A stretch of 60,588 bases of DNA from Streptomyces sp. Tue6028 (GTDB lineage Bacteria; Actinomycetota; Actinomycetes; Streptomycetales; Streptomycetaceae). Where the stretch lies: contig NZ_MLCE01000008.1 in NCBI RefSeq assembly GCF_002300165.1, forward strand, positions 159,679 to 220,266. The letters run 5' to 3'. Under the pieces are notes generated by a model that saw only the letters and a list, made by a program, of their open reading frames with translations, did no database searches and had not been told where the DNA came from. The translations under genes and the position numbers were made by a program. Position 1 is the first letter of the stretch. Every line of letters begins with the position of its first letter. This document shows, piece after piece, positions 41,883 to 50,204 of the stretch.

Positions 41883-42593
41883 TCACACCCCCGCGGCACC
41901 CAGCAGGCTTCCCGCCGCGTACGTCACCGCCATCGCCAGCGCGCCCCCGGCAGCGTTGCGCAGCACCGCGCGCCTCGCGTCGGCCGCCCCCAGCCGGGCG
42001 CTGCTCCACCCGGTGAGGACGAGCGCCGCGAGCACCGACAGGACCGTGACCCCGAGCCGCCACTCCGCGGGCGGCAGCACGATCGCCAGCAGCGGAAGCA
42101 GCGCCCCCACGGTGAACGCCAGGAAACTGGCCCACGCCGCGTGCCACGGGTTGGTGAGCGCGTCGGGGTCGATGCCGAGCTCCACGCGCGCGTGGGCCCT
42201 GAGCGCGTCCCGCTCGGTGAGCTGCTGCGCCGCCTCGCGGGCCACCTCCCGGGACAGGCCGCGCTCCTGCAGCAGTTCGGTCAGCTCCTCCAGCTCGGCC
42301 TCCGGCTGCTCCTTCAGCTCGCGCTTCTCCGTCGCCAGGGCCGCCAGCTCCGAGTCGCGCTGGGTGGAGACGGACACGTACTCGCCCGCCGCCATCGACA
42401 TCGACCCGGCCAGCAGGCCCGCGAGCCCCGCCGTGAGCAGCGCGGCGCGGTCGTCGGTGGCGCCCGCCACGCCGACGACGAGGCCCGCGGTGGAGACGAT
42501 GCCGTCGTTGGCGCCGAGGACGGCGGCCCGCAGCCAGTTCAGCCGGGTGCCGAGTGCGCCTGGGTGGACCTCGTCGTGCGTCGGTTCCGTCAC
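41883..42593 (-). CDS. VIT1/CCC1-family metal transporter
   Basis: A 236-residue member of the vacuolar iron transporter family (Fe2+/Mn2+ export or storage). The family start LGANDGIVSTAGLVVGVAGA and helix 2 SMSMAAGEYVSVSTQRDSE are intact, with the cytosolic Glu-rich metal-binding region (KRELKEQPEAELEELTELL) at about residues 90-110, then three more helices (AWASFLAFTVGALLPLLAIVL, VTVLSVLAALVLTGWSSA, ALAMAVTYAAGSLLGAAG). GTG start at 42593. It follows the amidohydrolase operon by 50 bp on the same strand and might be cotranscribed, but the function is unrelated. Confidence 0.86.
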   Translation of the reverse strand: MTEPTHDEVHPGALGTRLNWLRAAVLGANDGIVSTAGLVVGVAGATDDRAALLTAGLAGLLAGSMSMAAGEYVSVSTQRDSELAALATEKRELKEQPEAELEELTELLQERGLSREVAREAAQQLTERDALRAHARVELGIDPDALTNPWHAAWASFLAFTVGALLPLLAIVLPPAEWRLGVTVLSVLAALVLTGWSSARLGAADARRAVLRNAAGGALAMAVTYAAGSLLGAAGV

Positions 42594-42643
42594 ACGGCGA
42601 GGATCCCACCCCGGGCGCCGCCGTCGGTGTACCGACGCTTCGC

Positions 42644-43900
42644 TCACCACACCCGTACCGAGCCCCCCTTCGCGAACACCGGGCTGGTCGCGTCCGCGGG
42701 CGGAGTGCCGAGCGGCTCGGCGATCTCGGCCACCGTCGGGCCTGCCTTCGCCGCGATCTCGTCCAGCCGGTCCAGGTCGAAGCCGTACACGCGCGCCGCG
42801 TTGCCGCCGACCATCGCCGCGACCTCGTCCCGCGGCAGGCCCGCGTAGGCGATGCGCAGCCCTTCGCGGGAGTACGGGTGGGTGCCCTCGTCGTGCGGGT
42901 AGTCGCTGCCCCACATGATCTTGTCGAGGCCGATGCGGTCGCGCAGCGGCACCTCGTGCGGGCGCATGAAGCTGGCCCCGACGAAGCAGTTCTCCCGCCA
43001 GACCTGTGAGGGCCCCTTCCCCATCGCCGCGGCGAGTCCCGCGCCGAACTTCGACTCGGCCGTCGACGCCTTCGTGGCCGCGGCCACCAGTCGCCCGTGG
43101 TAGTAGTCCAGCATGTCCAGCACGCCGGGGATCCAGCCGGAGCCCTGCTCGGTGAGGACGAGCCTCAGGCCGGGGTGGCGGCGGAACGCGCCGCCGAACA
43201 CGAGGTGCCACAGCGCCCGGTGCGAGAACCACGTCGTCTCCACCATGAACACCGCGCGTGCGGCCGGCTCGTCGCCCAGGGGCGGTGACGCCGAGCCCGC
43301 GTGGTGGTTGACGGGGACGTCCAGTTCGTCGCAGACCGCCCAGATCGGGTCGTACGCCGAGGAGTAGAGCTCGGGCAGGCCCGAGCCAGGCGGTGTGCCG
43401 GGGAGCAGCAGGCCGCCGCGCAGGCCCGCGCCGACCGCCCACCTGATCTCCTTCACCGCTTCGTCCACGTCGTTCAGGAGGATCTGGAAGACGCCCGCCC
43501 GACGGCCCGGGGCGGCCGCGCAGAAGTCCGCGAGCCAGCGGTTGTGGGCGCGCAGTCCGGCCCACCGCTGCTCGAACTCCTCCGCGGTCGGGGCCGGCGC
43601 CATCAGGGAGGCGGAGGGGAAGAACGGCGGGATGGTGTTGGGGAAGACGACCTCCGCGACGATGCCGTCCGCCTCCAGCTCCGCGACGCGCCGCTCGGAG
43701 TTCCAGTTCCGGTCGGCCGTGTCGGCGAGCAGGTCCGCGTAGGGGTTGACGTAGGTGGCCGCCCAGGCGTCGAACGCGTCGTGGTGCTCGGCCGCCAAGT
43801 ACGGCCGGTAGTCGAGGAGATCGGCGCCGGCGTGGCAGTCGGCGGAGATCACCGTGTACCGGTCGTCCGGCCCGCCCGGGTCGTGTCGGGCTTCCGTCAC
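42644..43900 (-). CDS. Amidohydrolase_2 family protein (second copy)
   Basis: 418 residues of the PF04909-type TIM-barrel amidohydrolase family, whose best-known members are metal-dependent decarboxylases (ACMSD, resorcylate decarboxylases) rather than amidases. Near the start the metal motif is SADCHAG (D21, H23), not HxH; further ligands are in PVNHHAG and WGSDYPHDEGTHP. Starts with GTG at 43900, overlapping the preceding paralogue's stop codon by 4 bp (GTGA). About one third identical by eye to its neighbour, so an old duplication. Confidence 0.87.
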   Translation of the reverse strand: MTEARHDPGGPDDRYTVISADCHAGADLLDYRPYLAAEHHDAFDAWAATYVNPYADLLADTADRNWNSERRVAELEADGIVAEVVFPNTIPPFFPSASLMAPAPTAEEFEQRWAGLRAHNRWLADFCAAAPGRRAGVFQILLNDVDEAVKEIRWAVGAGLRGGLLLPGTPPGSGLPELYSSAYDPIWAVCDELDVPVNHHAGSASPPLGDEPAARAVFMVETTWFSHRALWHLVFGGAFRRHPGLRLVLTEQGSGWIPGVLDMLDYYHGRLVAAATKASTAESKFGAGLAAAMGKGPSQVWRENCFVGASFMRPHEVPLRDRIGLDKIMWGSDYPHDEGTHPYSREGLRIAYAGLPRDEVAAMVGGNAARVYGFDLDRLDEIAAKAGPTVAEIAEPLGTPPADATSPVFAKGGSVRVW

Positions 43901-45180
43901 GGGGCCACCCCCAGGGCGGGGAAGTCGTGGTCCGTGAGCCAGTGGCGGCCCACCTCGCGCGAGTGCGCCCAGGAGGCCTCGACCGCCGACTGGTCGTCCG
44001 GCTGGCCGAGTTCGGCGGGCGTCGGGCCGATGCGCCGGGCGAGCGGTACCAGCTTGTCGACGTCGAAGCCGAAGACCTCGGCGGCGGCCAGGCCGAGCAT
44101 GCGGCGCGTCTCGGCGACGGGGATGTCGTGGAAGGTCCTCTTCAGCCACGCGCGCGTGTCGGGCCAGGTGCCCTCGGGGTGCGGGAAGTCGCTGCCCCAG
44201 AGGATGTTGTCGACGCCGATCTCGTAGCGCTGGGCCAGTTCGCGGCGCTTGGTGTTGGTCGCGCAGATGAAGAGCTGGCGGTCCAGGTACTCGTGCGGGG
44301 GCCGCTTCAGCTCGGCGAAGGGGGACAGCTTCTTGCCGCCGTGCGCGCCGAGGTAGAGGCGGTCCATGAACCACAGCAGGTTCGGCAGCCACCAGCAGCC
44401 CGACTCGGCGACCCCGAACCTCAGGCCCGGGTGCCGTTCGAGGACGCCCGACCAGAGCAGGAACCACAGGGGGCGGGCGGGCCACCAGGTCACCTCGCTG
44501 ACGTAGATGCCGAGGTGGTCGCCGTACTCGTGGCGCGGGGCCGCCCCGGAGTGGGTGACCACCGGCATCCCGCATTCGGCCGCCGCCGCCCACACGGGGT
44601 CGTAACGGCGGTCGTGGTAGGGCTCCTTGTCCACCCACATGGAGGGGATCATGAGGGCGCCGAGTCCCGATTCCTTCGCCCGGTGCACCTCGGCGACGAC
44701 GCGCCCGGTGTCCGCGGTGACCGGCAGCAGGGCGACCCCGCAGTGCCGTTCGGGGTTCTCGGAGACGAAGTCGGCGAGCCAGCGGTTGTGGGCCTGCGCG
44801 CCGGCCATGCCGAGCTCCGGGTCGTGGTCGCCGGACAGGCCGAGACCGACGCCGAAGGGGGCGGCGGTCCGGCTGTCCACGGCGTCCGCGTCGGGGAAGA
44901 CCACCTCCGCCGCCACACCGTCGCCGTCCAGCTCCTTGAGGCGCTGCGCGGTGTCCCAGCCGCCGCGCAGTCCCTCCTCGTTGTCCTGGAACCACTTGTT
45001 CGCGAAGGACTCGTTGCGGATGCCGAGCCGTGTCATCTCCTCGCGGCGCCGGTCCCGGCCCGCGAGGAAGTCGTCGAAGTCCCGGTGGAAGCGGGAGTCC
45101 AGATAGGGCCGGTACTCCTCGGTGGGGAGTCCGGCGTGGCAGTCGGAGGAGATGATCAGGTAGGGGTCCTGGTCCGGCAT
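43897..45180 (-). CDS. Amidohydrolase_2 family protein (first copy)
   Basis: 427 residues, same family as the gene that follows. SSDCHAG (D13, H15), a His in VVTHSG, and WGSDFPHPEGTWPD carry the expected metal ligands, again with Asp-x-His rather than HxH at the first site. It is 11 bp after the SDR stop on the same strand. ATG at 45180 is preferred over a GTG three bases earlier because of the gggag spacing. With the decarboxylase-like and SDR genes it suggests a pathway that decarboxylates or hydrolyses a cyclic acid; the substrate is unknown. Confidence 0.87.
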   Translation of the reverse strand: MPDQDPYLIISSDCHAGLPTEEYRPYLDSRFHRDFDDFLAGRDRRREEMTRLGIRNESFANKWFQDNEEGLRGGWDTAQRLKELDGDGVAAEVVFPDADAVDSRTAAPFGVGLGLSGDHDPELGMAGAQAHNRWLADFVSENPERHCGVALLPVTADTGRVVAEVHRAKESGLGALMIPSMWVDKEPYHDRRYDPVWAAAAECGMPVVTHSGAAPRHEYGDHLGIYVSEVTWWPARPLWFLLWSGVLERHPGLRFGVAESGCWWLPNLLWFMDRLYLGAHGGKKLSPFAELKRPPHEYLDRQLFICATNTKRRELAQRYEIGVDNILWGSDFPHPEGTWPDTRAWLKRTFHDIPVAETRRMLGLAAAEVFGFDVDKLVPLARRIGPTPAELGQPDDQSAVEASWAHSREVGRHWLTDHDFPALGVAP

Positions 45181-45190
45181 CACGGCTCCC

Positions 45191-46075
45191 TCAGTCCAGG
45201 ATGAAGTGTTCGAGATACGACGGGTCGGCCCGGTCGAGCATCGACTGCGACCGCGCGCGGATCTGCCGGTCGCTGTGCTCGCTCTCGGGCAGCAGCCAGA
45301 AGCGGCCGGCGCGGATGCCCTCGGCGACGAGGTCGGCGACGTCCTCGACGGGCGTGAACCGCACCTCCTGGCCGGCCTCCTTCATCGCGGCCTCCCACTG
45401 GCCGAGGCTGCGGTACGGGGTCTTCCTGGGTTTCTGCTTCGCGTAGCGCGCGGGCCGGTTGCGGTGCGACTCCCACAGGCCGGTACGGAGCATGTGGGGG
45501 CCGGGGAAGAGCACGGACGCGCCCACGCGCGCGCCTTCCGCCTTCAGATGCGCGTAGAGCGACTCGGTCATCGTCACGACGGCCGCCTTGGTGACGGCGT
45601 ACACGGACGCGGTGGGCAGCGGGGCGATACCGCCGTCCCCGGACGAGGTGTTGACGACGTGTCCCGGCTCTCCCCCGGCGATCATCCGCGGGACGAACGC
45701 CTGGACGCCGTGGAAGACGCCCCACACGTTGACGGCGAACGCCCACTTCCAGTCGTTGGGGTCGTGCTCCCACATGCGGCCCTCGGCGCCGGAGCCGACA
45801 CCGGCGTTGTTGCACAGGACGTGGACGGCGCCGTACCGCTCGTACGTCTCGGTGGCGAGCGCCTCCACCTGCGCGCGGTCCGCGACGTCCACCACGCACG
45901 CGTGCACGTCGGCGCCGTCCTTGCGCAGCCCGGCGGCGGCGTCCTCCAGAGCACCCTCCTCGACGTCCGCGAGGACCACCTTCAGACCGTCCGCGGCGAA
46001 GCGTCGCGCCATGGCGAGACCGATGCCGCTCGCGGCGCCGGTGACCACGGCGACCCGGCCGGGTGTCAGCTCCAT
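45191..46075 (-). CDS. SDR family oxidoreductase
   Basis: A 294-residue short-chain dehydrogenase, longer than the classical 250. TGAASGIG, NNAGV, catalytic Ser in NTSSGDGG and YAVTK are present; the C-terminal 50 residues (SEHSDRQIRARSQSMLDRADPSYLEH) are an extension typical of SDRs in actinobacterial catabolic clusters. aaggacgagcggac precedes the ATG at 46075. Second gene of the TetR-linked operon. Confidence 0.9.
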   Translation of the reverse strand: MELTPGRVAVVTGAASGIGLAMARRFAADGLKVVLADVEEGALEDAAAGLRKDGADVHACVVDVADRAQVEALATETYERYGAVHVLCNNAGVGSGAEGRMWEHDPNDWKWAFAVNVWGVFHGVQAFVPRMIAGGEPGHVVNTSSGDGGIAPLPTASVYAVTKAAVVTMTESLYAHLKAEGARVGASVLFPGPHMLRTGLWESHRNRPARYAKQKPRKTPYRSLGQWEAAMKEAGQEVRFTPVEDVADLVAEGIRAGRFWLLPESEHSDRQIRARSQSMLDRADPSYLEHFILD

Positions 46076-46145
46076 GTCCGCTCGTCCTTCCGTGCCGGCC
46101 CCGTGGGGCGGTCCTGGGAGTGGTGTGCACCGGGAGGACACGGCA

Positions 46146-46943
46146 TCAGACGCTCCCCTCGGGCGGTCCGTCGAGGATCTGCTGCGGATCGTCGTAGCGC
46201 TGGTGGATGTACGGCATCAGGGCCTGGGCGCTGACGCGTTCGACGACCCTGCCCTGCTGGTCGGTGGTCTTCTCGCCGATGGTGATCTCGACGAGTTCGC
46301 GCACGGGGAGGTCGGCGACCGGGTCGTACATGGACTCGCGCAGGACGACGTCCCCGGTGACGCGCTCCAGCCTGCGCACCTTCTCGTTGCGCACGCAGTG
46401 CACGAGGACGGGTTCGGCGTCGAAGCCCGAACCGTCCACCGCGGGAAGGAACTTGAAGTAGAAGTCGGTCTTCTGGACGGGCCCGGGCAGCGGGAGGTCA
46501 CCGCTCACCGCGCCGCGCACCTCGACGAACGCGATGCCGTGCCGGGCGAGCGCGGCGCGTACGACGAGGCCGTCCCGTTCGACCGTCACCTCGCCGAGCT
46601 TCTTGGGCTCCCCGAAGACCTCACGGCCGCCGATCAGGGCCCGCTCGTGGGTCATCGGCATGACGAGCGGATACCAGCCCTCGACACCGTCGTGTGCGGC
46701 GGCGACGGCGAACGAACCCGCGCCCAGCGGATATCCGGGCAGGTCGACCTTGCTGATGTTGACCCGCACCAGGGGGCGTCCGGTGGGTTTCAGCGGCGGC
46801 GGCAGGACCGCCGCGACCGCGTCCGGATCGCTCTCCCAGACGGCCACCACACCGGTGGACCAGATGTCGGGGAGCCTGGAGCTCGCGGCGCGCGCGGCGG
46901 CGATCTCCGCCCCGGTCCGCGCGCCGTACCTCACGCGTGCCAT
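46146..46943 (-). CDS. Acetoacetate decarboxylase family protein
   Basis: 265 residues of the ADC fold. Family landmarks: VRVNISKVDLPGYPLGAGSF, the EPKKLGEV motif whose second Lys is the usual Schiff-base residue, and a C-terminal beta cone. Real acetoacetate decarboxylases are close in length; many relatives in actinobacteria have other roles (lyase, dehydratase or hydratase activity on cyclic keto acids). First gene of the four-gene operon, aagggcgg just before the ATG at 46943, 126 bp from the divergent TetR start with the palindrome between. Confidence 0.87.
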   Translation of the reverse strand: MARVRYGARTGAEIAAARAASSRLPDIWSTGVVAVWESDPDAVAAVLPPPLKPTGRPLVRVNISKVDLPGYPLGAGSFAVAAAHDGVEGWYPLVMPMTHERALIGGREVFGEPKKLGEVTVERDGLVVRAALARHGIAFVEVRGAVSGDLPLPGPVQKTDFYFKFLPAVDGSGFDAEPVLVHCVRNEKVRRLERVTGDVVLRESMYDPVADLPVRELVEITIGEKTTDQQGRVVERVSAQALMPYIHQRYDDPQQILDGPPEGSV

Positions 46944-47000
46944 GTCGTACCGCCCTTCGTCAGGTGCTTCGGAAGGTTTCTGATGGTCCGTCACTAGCGC

Positions 47001-47017
47001 CTGTAACACAGTTACAG
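47001..47017. promoter_or_regulatory. Perfect 17-bp palindrome, TetR operator candidate
   Basis: ctgtaac-aca-gttacag is a perfect 7+3+7 inverted repeat in the 126-bp gap between the divergent TetR and ADC-family genes, 53 bp upstream of the TetR start. Position, size and symmetry fit a TetR operator that would block both promoters. Confidence 0.75.
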
Positions 47018-47069
47018 CAGAGTCCGCGAAGGGTAAATACGTGTGCGTGACAAAGCCTTGGGGGCGCCC

Positions 47070-47687
47070 GTGAGCAGACCGGTACTCACCCGCGAACGGG
47101 TGCTGGACACCGCCGCGAGTCTGGTGACGCAGCACGGCCCGGACGCTCTGACGATGCGCAAGCTCGCCGCCGAGCTGGGCACCGCCGTGACCTCGATCTA
47201 CTGGCACGTCGGCAACCGCGAGTCGCTGCTCGACGCCCTCGTCGAGCGGACCGTCGCCGACCTCGGCGCGCTGCGCCCCACCGGGCGCACCCCGGCGCAG
47301 CGCATCGTGTCGCTGGCCCGCGCCCTGCGTCGGCAGCTGCGCGCCCATCCGCACCTCGTCGCGATGGTGCACGAACGCGGTCTGACCGAGCGGATGTTCC
47401 TGCCCGCCCGGCAGGCCCTGGTGCGCGAGGCGCACGCGGCGGGGCTGGAGGGCGCGCGGGCGGCCGAGGTGGTGCGCGCGGTGCAGTTCCAGGTCGTCGG
47501 CTTCGTGCTCGTCGAGCGCAACCGCGAACGCGCGCCGGCGCAGCGGCCCGCCGAGGAGGAGGCGCGGGACGCCGAGACCGCCGGGCGGGACGCCGCCCTG
47601 GCCCGTGCGCTCGCCCGTCCGGTGGACGAGGAGAGGCTGTTCGTCACCTCCGTACGGGCGTTGGTGGACGGACTCCTGGCGCGCTGA
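47070..47687 (+). CDS. TetR family transcriptional regulator
   Basis: 205 residues. HTH at about residues 10-55 (ERVLDTAASLVTQHGPDALTMRKLAAELGTAVTSIYWHVGNRESLLDAL), then a mostly helical ligand-binding domain with a charged loop EEEARDAETAG. GTG at 47070 with ggggg five bases before it; an earlier in-frame GTG at 47043 is possible. Divergent from the ADC/SDR/amidohydrolase operon; the palindrome between them makes it the probable repressor of that operon and of itself. Confidence 0.9.
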   Translation: MSRPVLTRERVLDTAASLVTQHGPDALTMRKLAAELGTAVTSIYWHVGNRESLLDALVERTVADLGALRPTGRTPAQRIVSLARALRRQLRAHPHLVAMVHERGLTERMFLPARQALVREAHAAGLEGARAAEVVRAVQFQVVGFVLVERNRERAPAQRPAEEEARDAETAGRDAALARALARPVDEERLFVTSVRALVDGLLAR

Positions 47688-47798
47688 GCGGCGGCCCGGG
47701 ACGGCCGCGCCGCGGCGGCCCGCGGCGCGCCGGAGCACTCTCCGCTTCCGGGAAGGCGGGGACCGGGCTGTCAGTCGCGGCCCGTATCCTCATGGACC

Positions 47799-48782
47799 AT
47801 GCTCGAAGACCTCACGACCGCAGCGTCCCCAGCCTCCTGGCCGGCCGCGTATCCGCAGGGATACGCGGTCGTTGACGTGGAGACCACCGGACTGGCCCGC
47901 GACGACCGGATCATCTCCGCCGCCGTCTACCGGCTGGACGCGCGCGGCGAGGTCGAGGACCACTGGTACACGATGGTCAATCCGGAGCGCGATCCGGGCC
48001 CCGTGTGGATCCACGGGCTGACGAGCGAGATGCTCGAAGGGGCCCCGTTCTTCCACGAGGTCGCCGAGGAGTTCGCCGCCCGGCTCGCGGACCGCGTGCT
48101 GGTCGCGCACAACGCGGTCTTCGACTGGTCCATGATCGCCCGCGAGTACGCGCGCGTGGAGCGCGAGGCCCCGGTGCAGCAGCGGCTGTGCACCATCGCC
48201 CTCTCCAAGGAGCTGCGGCTGCCGCTGCCCAATCACAAGCTGGAGTCGCTGGCCGCGCACTTCGGCGTCGTGCAGCAGCGCGCGCACCACGCGCTGGACG
48301 ACGCGCGCGTGCTGGCCGAAGCGTTCAGGCCGAGCCTGCGGGCCGCCGCCCGCGGCGGTGTACGCCTGCCGCTGCTGGAGTGCCGGCCGCTCAAGGAGTG
48401 GTCCGACAGTCCGGCCGCGCCGCGGATCGGCCGGCAGTCCGGCGCTTATCCGTCCGGGAGTTGGCGCCCTTCGCGCAGGCGCCCCGCATGCCCCTACCCC
48501 AACCCAGGGCGGTACGAAGAGAGCAAACCGCTCAAGCAGGGCATGCGGGTGGCGTTCTCCGGGGACACGTCCGTCGACCGCGAGCTGCTGGAGGACCGCG
48601 CCGTCGAGGCGGGACTGCACGTCGCGACGAGCCTGTCCCGGCTCACCAGCCTGCTCGTCACCAACGACCCGGACTCCGGCACGTCCAAGGTGGTCAAGGC
48701 CAGGCAGTTCGGCACACCGGTGATCGACGAGGCCGCGTTCGGCCAGCTCCTGCGGGACGTGGAGCCGGCCACCGAAGGGTGA
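47799..48782 (+). CDS. DEDDh exonuclease with C-terminal BRCT-like domain
   Basis: A 327-residue protein. Residues 20-175 are a DnaQ-type 3'-5' exonuclease with catalytic D26 and E28 (VDVETTG), D109 (NAVFDW) and H163...D168 (HHALDDA). A linker rich in Arg/Pro follows, then about residues 245-325 have BRCT character (GMRVAFSGDTSVDRELLEDRAVEAGLHVATSLSRLTSLLVTNDP). This architecture is common in actinobacteria and suggests a DNA repair or proofreading role outside PolIII. A -10-like tatcct ends 8 bp before the ATG, so the message may be leaderless. Confidence 0.9.
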   Translation: MLEDLTTAASPASWPAAYPQGYAVVDVETTGLARDDRIISAAVYRLDARGEVEDHWYTMVNPERDPGPVWIHGLTSEMLEGAPFFHEVAEEFAARLADRVLVAHNAVFDWSMIAREYARVEREAPVQQRLCTIALSKELRLPLPNHKLESLAAHFGVVQQRAHHALDDARVLAEAFRPSLRAAARGGVRLPLLECRPLKEWSDSPAAPRIGRQSGAYPSGSWRPSRRRPACPYPNPGRYEESKPLKQGMRVAFSGDTSVDRELLEDRAVEAGLHVATSLSRLTSLLVTNDPDSGTSKVVKARQFGTPVIDEAAFGQLLRDVEPATEG

Positions 48783-48971
48783 CCGGTCGCGGGGACGGGC
48801 CCGCCGCGCAAGGGCCCCTCGGCCGTATCAGGACGCGCCGCCCCGAGGACGCGAGCCCGCCGCGGCGGGCGGAGCCGGGGCGCGGGCCGCTGACGGACGT
48901 ACGGGTGATTGGCGCACGACTCGCCCGGCACCCGCTCGCCCGGGCCGCGTCGGCGCCTCACCCTGTGGCGC

Positions 48972-49205
48972 ATGGCGAGATGCGAAGTATGTGGCAATGA
49001 CTACGGCATGACGTTCGAGGTGCACGCGCAGGGCTCCGTGCACGTCTTCGACTGCTTCTCCTGCGCGATCCACCGGATGGCCCCCATCTGCGAGCACTGT
49101 CGCGTGCAGATCATCGGCCAGGGGGTCGAGGTCGAGGGCCACTGGTTCTGCGGGGCGCACTGCGCCCGCGCGGAGGGGAAGGTGGGGATCATCGACAAGG
49201 TCTGA
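48972..49205 (+). CDS. Small Cys-rich zinc-binding protein
   Basis: 77 residues with many potential metal ligands: C4 and C7 in ARCEVCGNDY, C29/C32 in VFDCFSCAIH, CEHC near 40-43 and CGAHC near 60-64, with two His close by. It resembles proteins sometimes labelled 'prokaryotic metallothionein' or zinc ribbon in Streptomyces; the CEHC/CGAHC pattern favours one or two zinc ribbons rather than a metal-thiolate cluster. ATG at 48972; the extended frame from 48909 is not credible. Ends at a 13-bp hairpin. Confidence 0.75.
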   Translation: MARCEVCGNDYGMTFEVHAQGSVHVFDCFSCAIHRMAPICEHCRVQIIGQGVEVEGHWFCGAHCARAEGKVGIIDKV

Positions 49206-49219
49206 CCGCCGGGTCGCAC

Positions 49220-49250
49220 GGCCCCCGACGGGACCCTCCCGTCGGGGGCC
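49220..49250 (+). terminator. Terminator after the Cys-rich protein gene
   Basis: ggcccccgacggg (49220-49232) and cccgtcgggggcc (49238-49250) are perfect 13-bp reverse complements with a 5-nt loop, 14 bp beyond the stop codon. Confidence 0.8.
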
Positions 49251-49276
49251 GAATCGTGCCGAGTACCGTCAATGGG

Positions 49277-50068
49277 GTGTACCGCTTCCTGTTGTCCCGG
49301 CAGTGGGTGATCCTCACCCTCGTGACCCTCGCGCTCATCCCGACGATGATCAAGCTGGGCTACTGGCAGCTGCACCGGCACGAGCACAAGGTCGCACTGA
49401 ACAAGGTGATCTCCGACTCGCTCGCCGCCGATCCGGTGCCGGCCGCGTCACTGACCGCGCCGGGACGGCAGATCGCCCACGACGACCTGTACCGCCGGGT
49501 GACCGCGAAGGGCCACTTCGACACCGCGCACGAAGAGGTCGTACGCCGTCGCACGAACTCCGACGGCGAGGTCGGCTACCACGTCCTCACCCCGTTCGTC
49601 CTCGACGACGGCCGGGTGCTGATGGTCAACCGGGGCTGGGTCCCGGCGGACGGCGCACAGACCGTGTTCCCCAAGATCCCGGCTCCGCCGCGCGGCGAGA
49701 CCACCGTCACCGGCCGGCTGATGGCCGACCAGACGACCGCCGACAGCGGCATCAAGAACGTCAAGGGCCTGCCCGACCGGCAGGTCATGCTGATCGACAG
49801 CGGGCAGGAGTCCCGGCGGCTCGGCAAGCAGGTCCTCGGCGGCTACATCGAGCAGACCGCGCCGCGGCCGAAGGGCGGCTCCCCCGAGCTGATCCCCGAT
49901 CCCGAGCACAGCGACATCGGCCCGCACATGGCGTACGCGATCCAGTGGTGGCTGTTCTCCGCGGGCGTCCCCGTGGGCTGGGCGGTCCTGGTCCGCCGTG
50001 AACGCCGTGACCGGGCGGCGTCCGCGCAGGCCGAGGCCGCTCCGGAAGCGGCCCCCGCGGGCGTGTAG
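49277..50068 (+). CDS. SURF1-family cytochrome oxidase assembly protein
   Basis: 263 residues, involved in assembly of aa3-type cytochrome c oxidase. Two membrane helices flank a periplasmic domain: residues 8-30 (RQWVILTLVTLALIPTMIKLGYWQLHRHE) and about 220-240 (YAIQWWLFSAGVPVGWAVLV). Conserved motifs include QIAHDDLYRRVTAKGHFDTAHE, VGYHVLTPFVLDDGRVLMVNRGWVP and the YIEQT region. A GTG at 49277 lies 7 bp after a -10-like taccgt, consistent with a leaderless start; an earlier in-frame GTG at 49256 would add seven residues. Confidence 0.9.
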   Translation: MYRFLLSRQWVILTLVTLALIPTMIKLGYWQLHRHEHKVALNKVISDSLAADPVPAASLTAPGRQIAHDDLYRRVTAKGHFDTAHEEVVRRRTNSDGEVGYHVLTPFVLDDGRVLMVNRGWVPADGAQTVFPKIPAPPRGETTVTGRLMADQTTADSGIKNVKGLPDRQVMLIDSGQESRRLGKQVLGGYIEQTAPRPKGGSPELIPDPEHSDIGPHMAYAIQWWLFSAGVPVGWAVLVRRERRDRAASAQAEAAPEAAPAGV

Positions 50069-50204
50069 CCCGTACGCCCTCGCCCCGTGCCGGCGGCCGC
50101 CGCGCCGCCCGCCCACCCCGCCGGGCCGGGCGCTCCCGGCCGGAGGTCACCCGGTCGGCCCCCGCCCGGATTGGCTCCGCCCCCGACCGGGGAACTCGCC
50201 CCAC

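Noticed and set aside
36001..47800. Secondary-metabolite cluster
   Set aside because: The set of oxygenase, dehydrogenase and decarboxylase genes lacks any synthase, carrier protein or export gene; a catabolic reading is simpler.
48783..48971. Possible start of the Cys-rich gene at 48909
   Set aside because: The extra 21 residues are Arg/Pro-rich and not family-like; the ATG at 48972 starts at the conserved core. The 16-bp palindrome at 48855-48870 was noted but not assigned.
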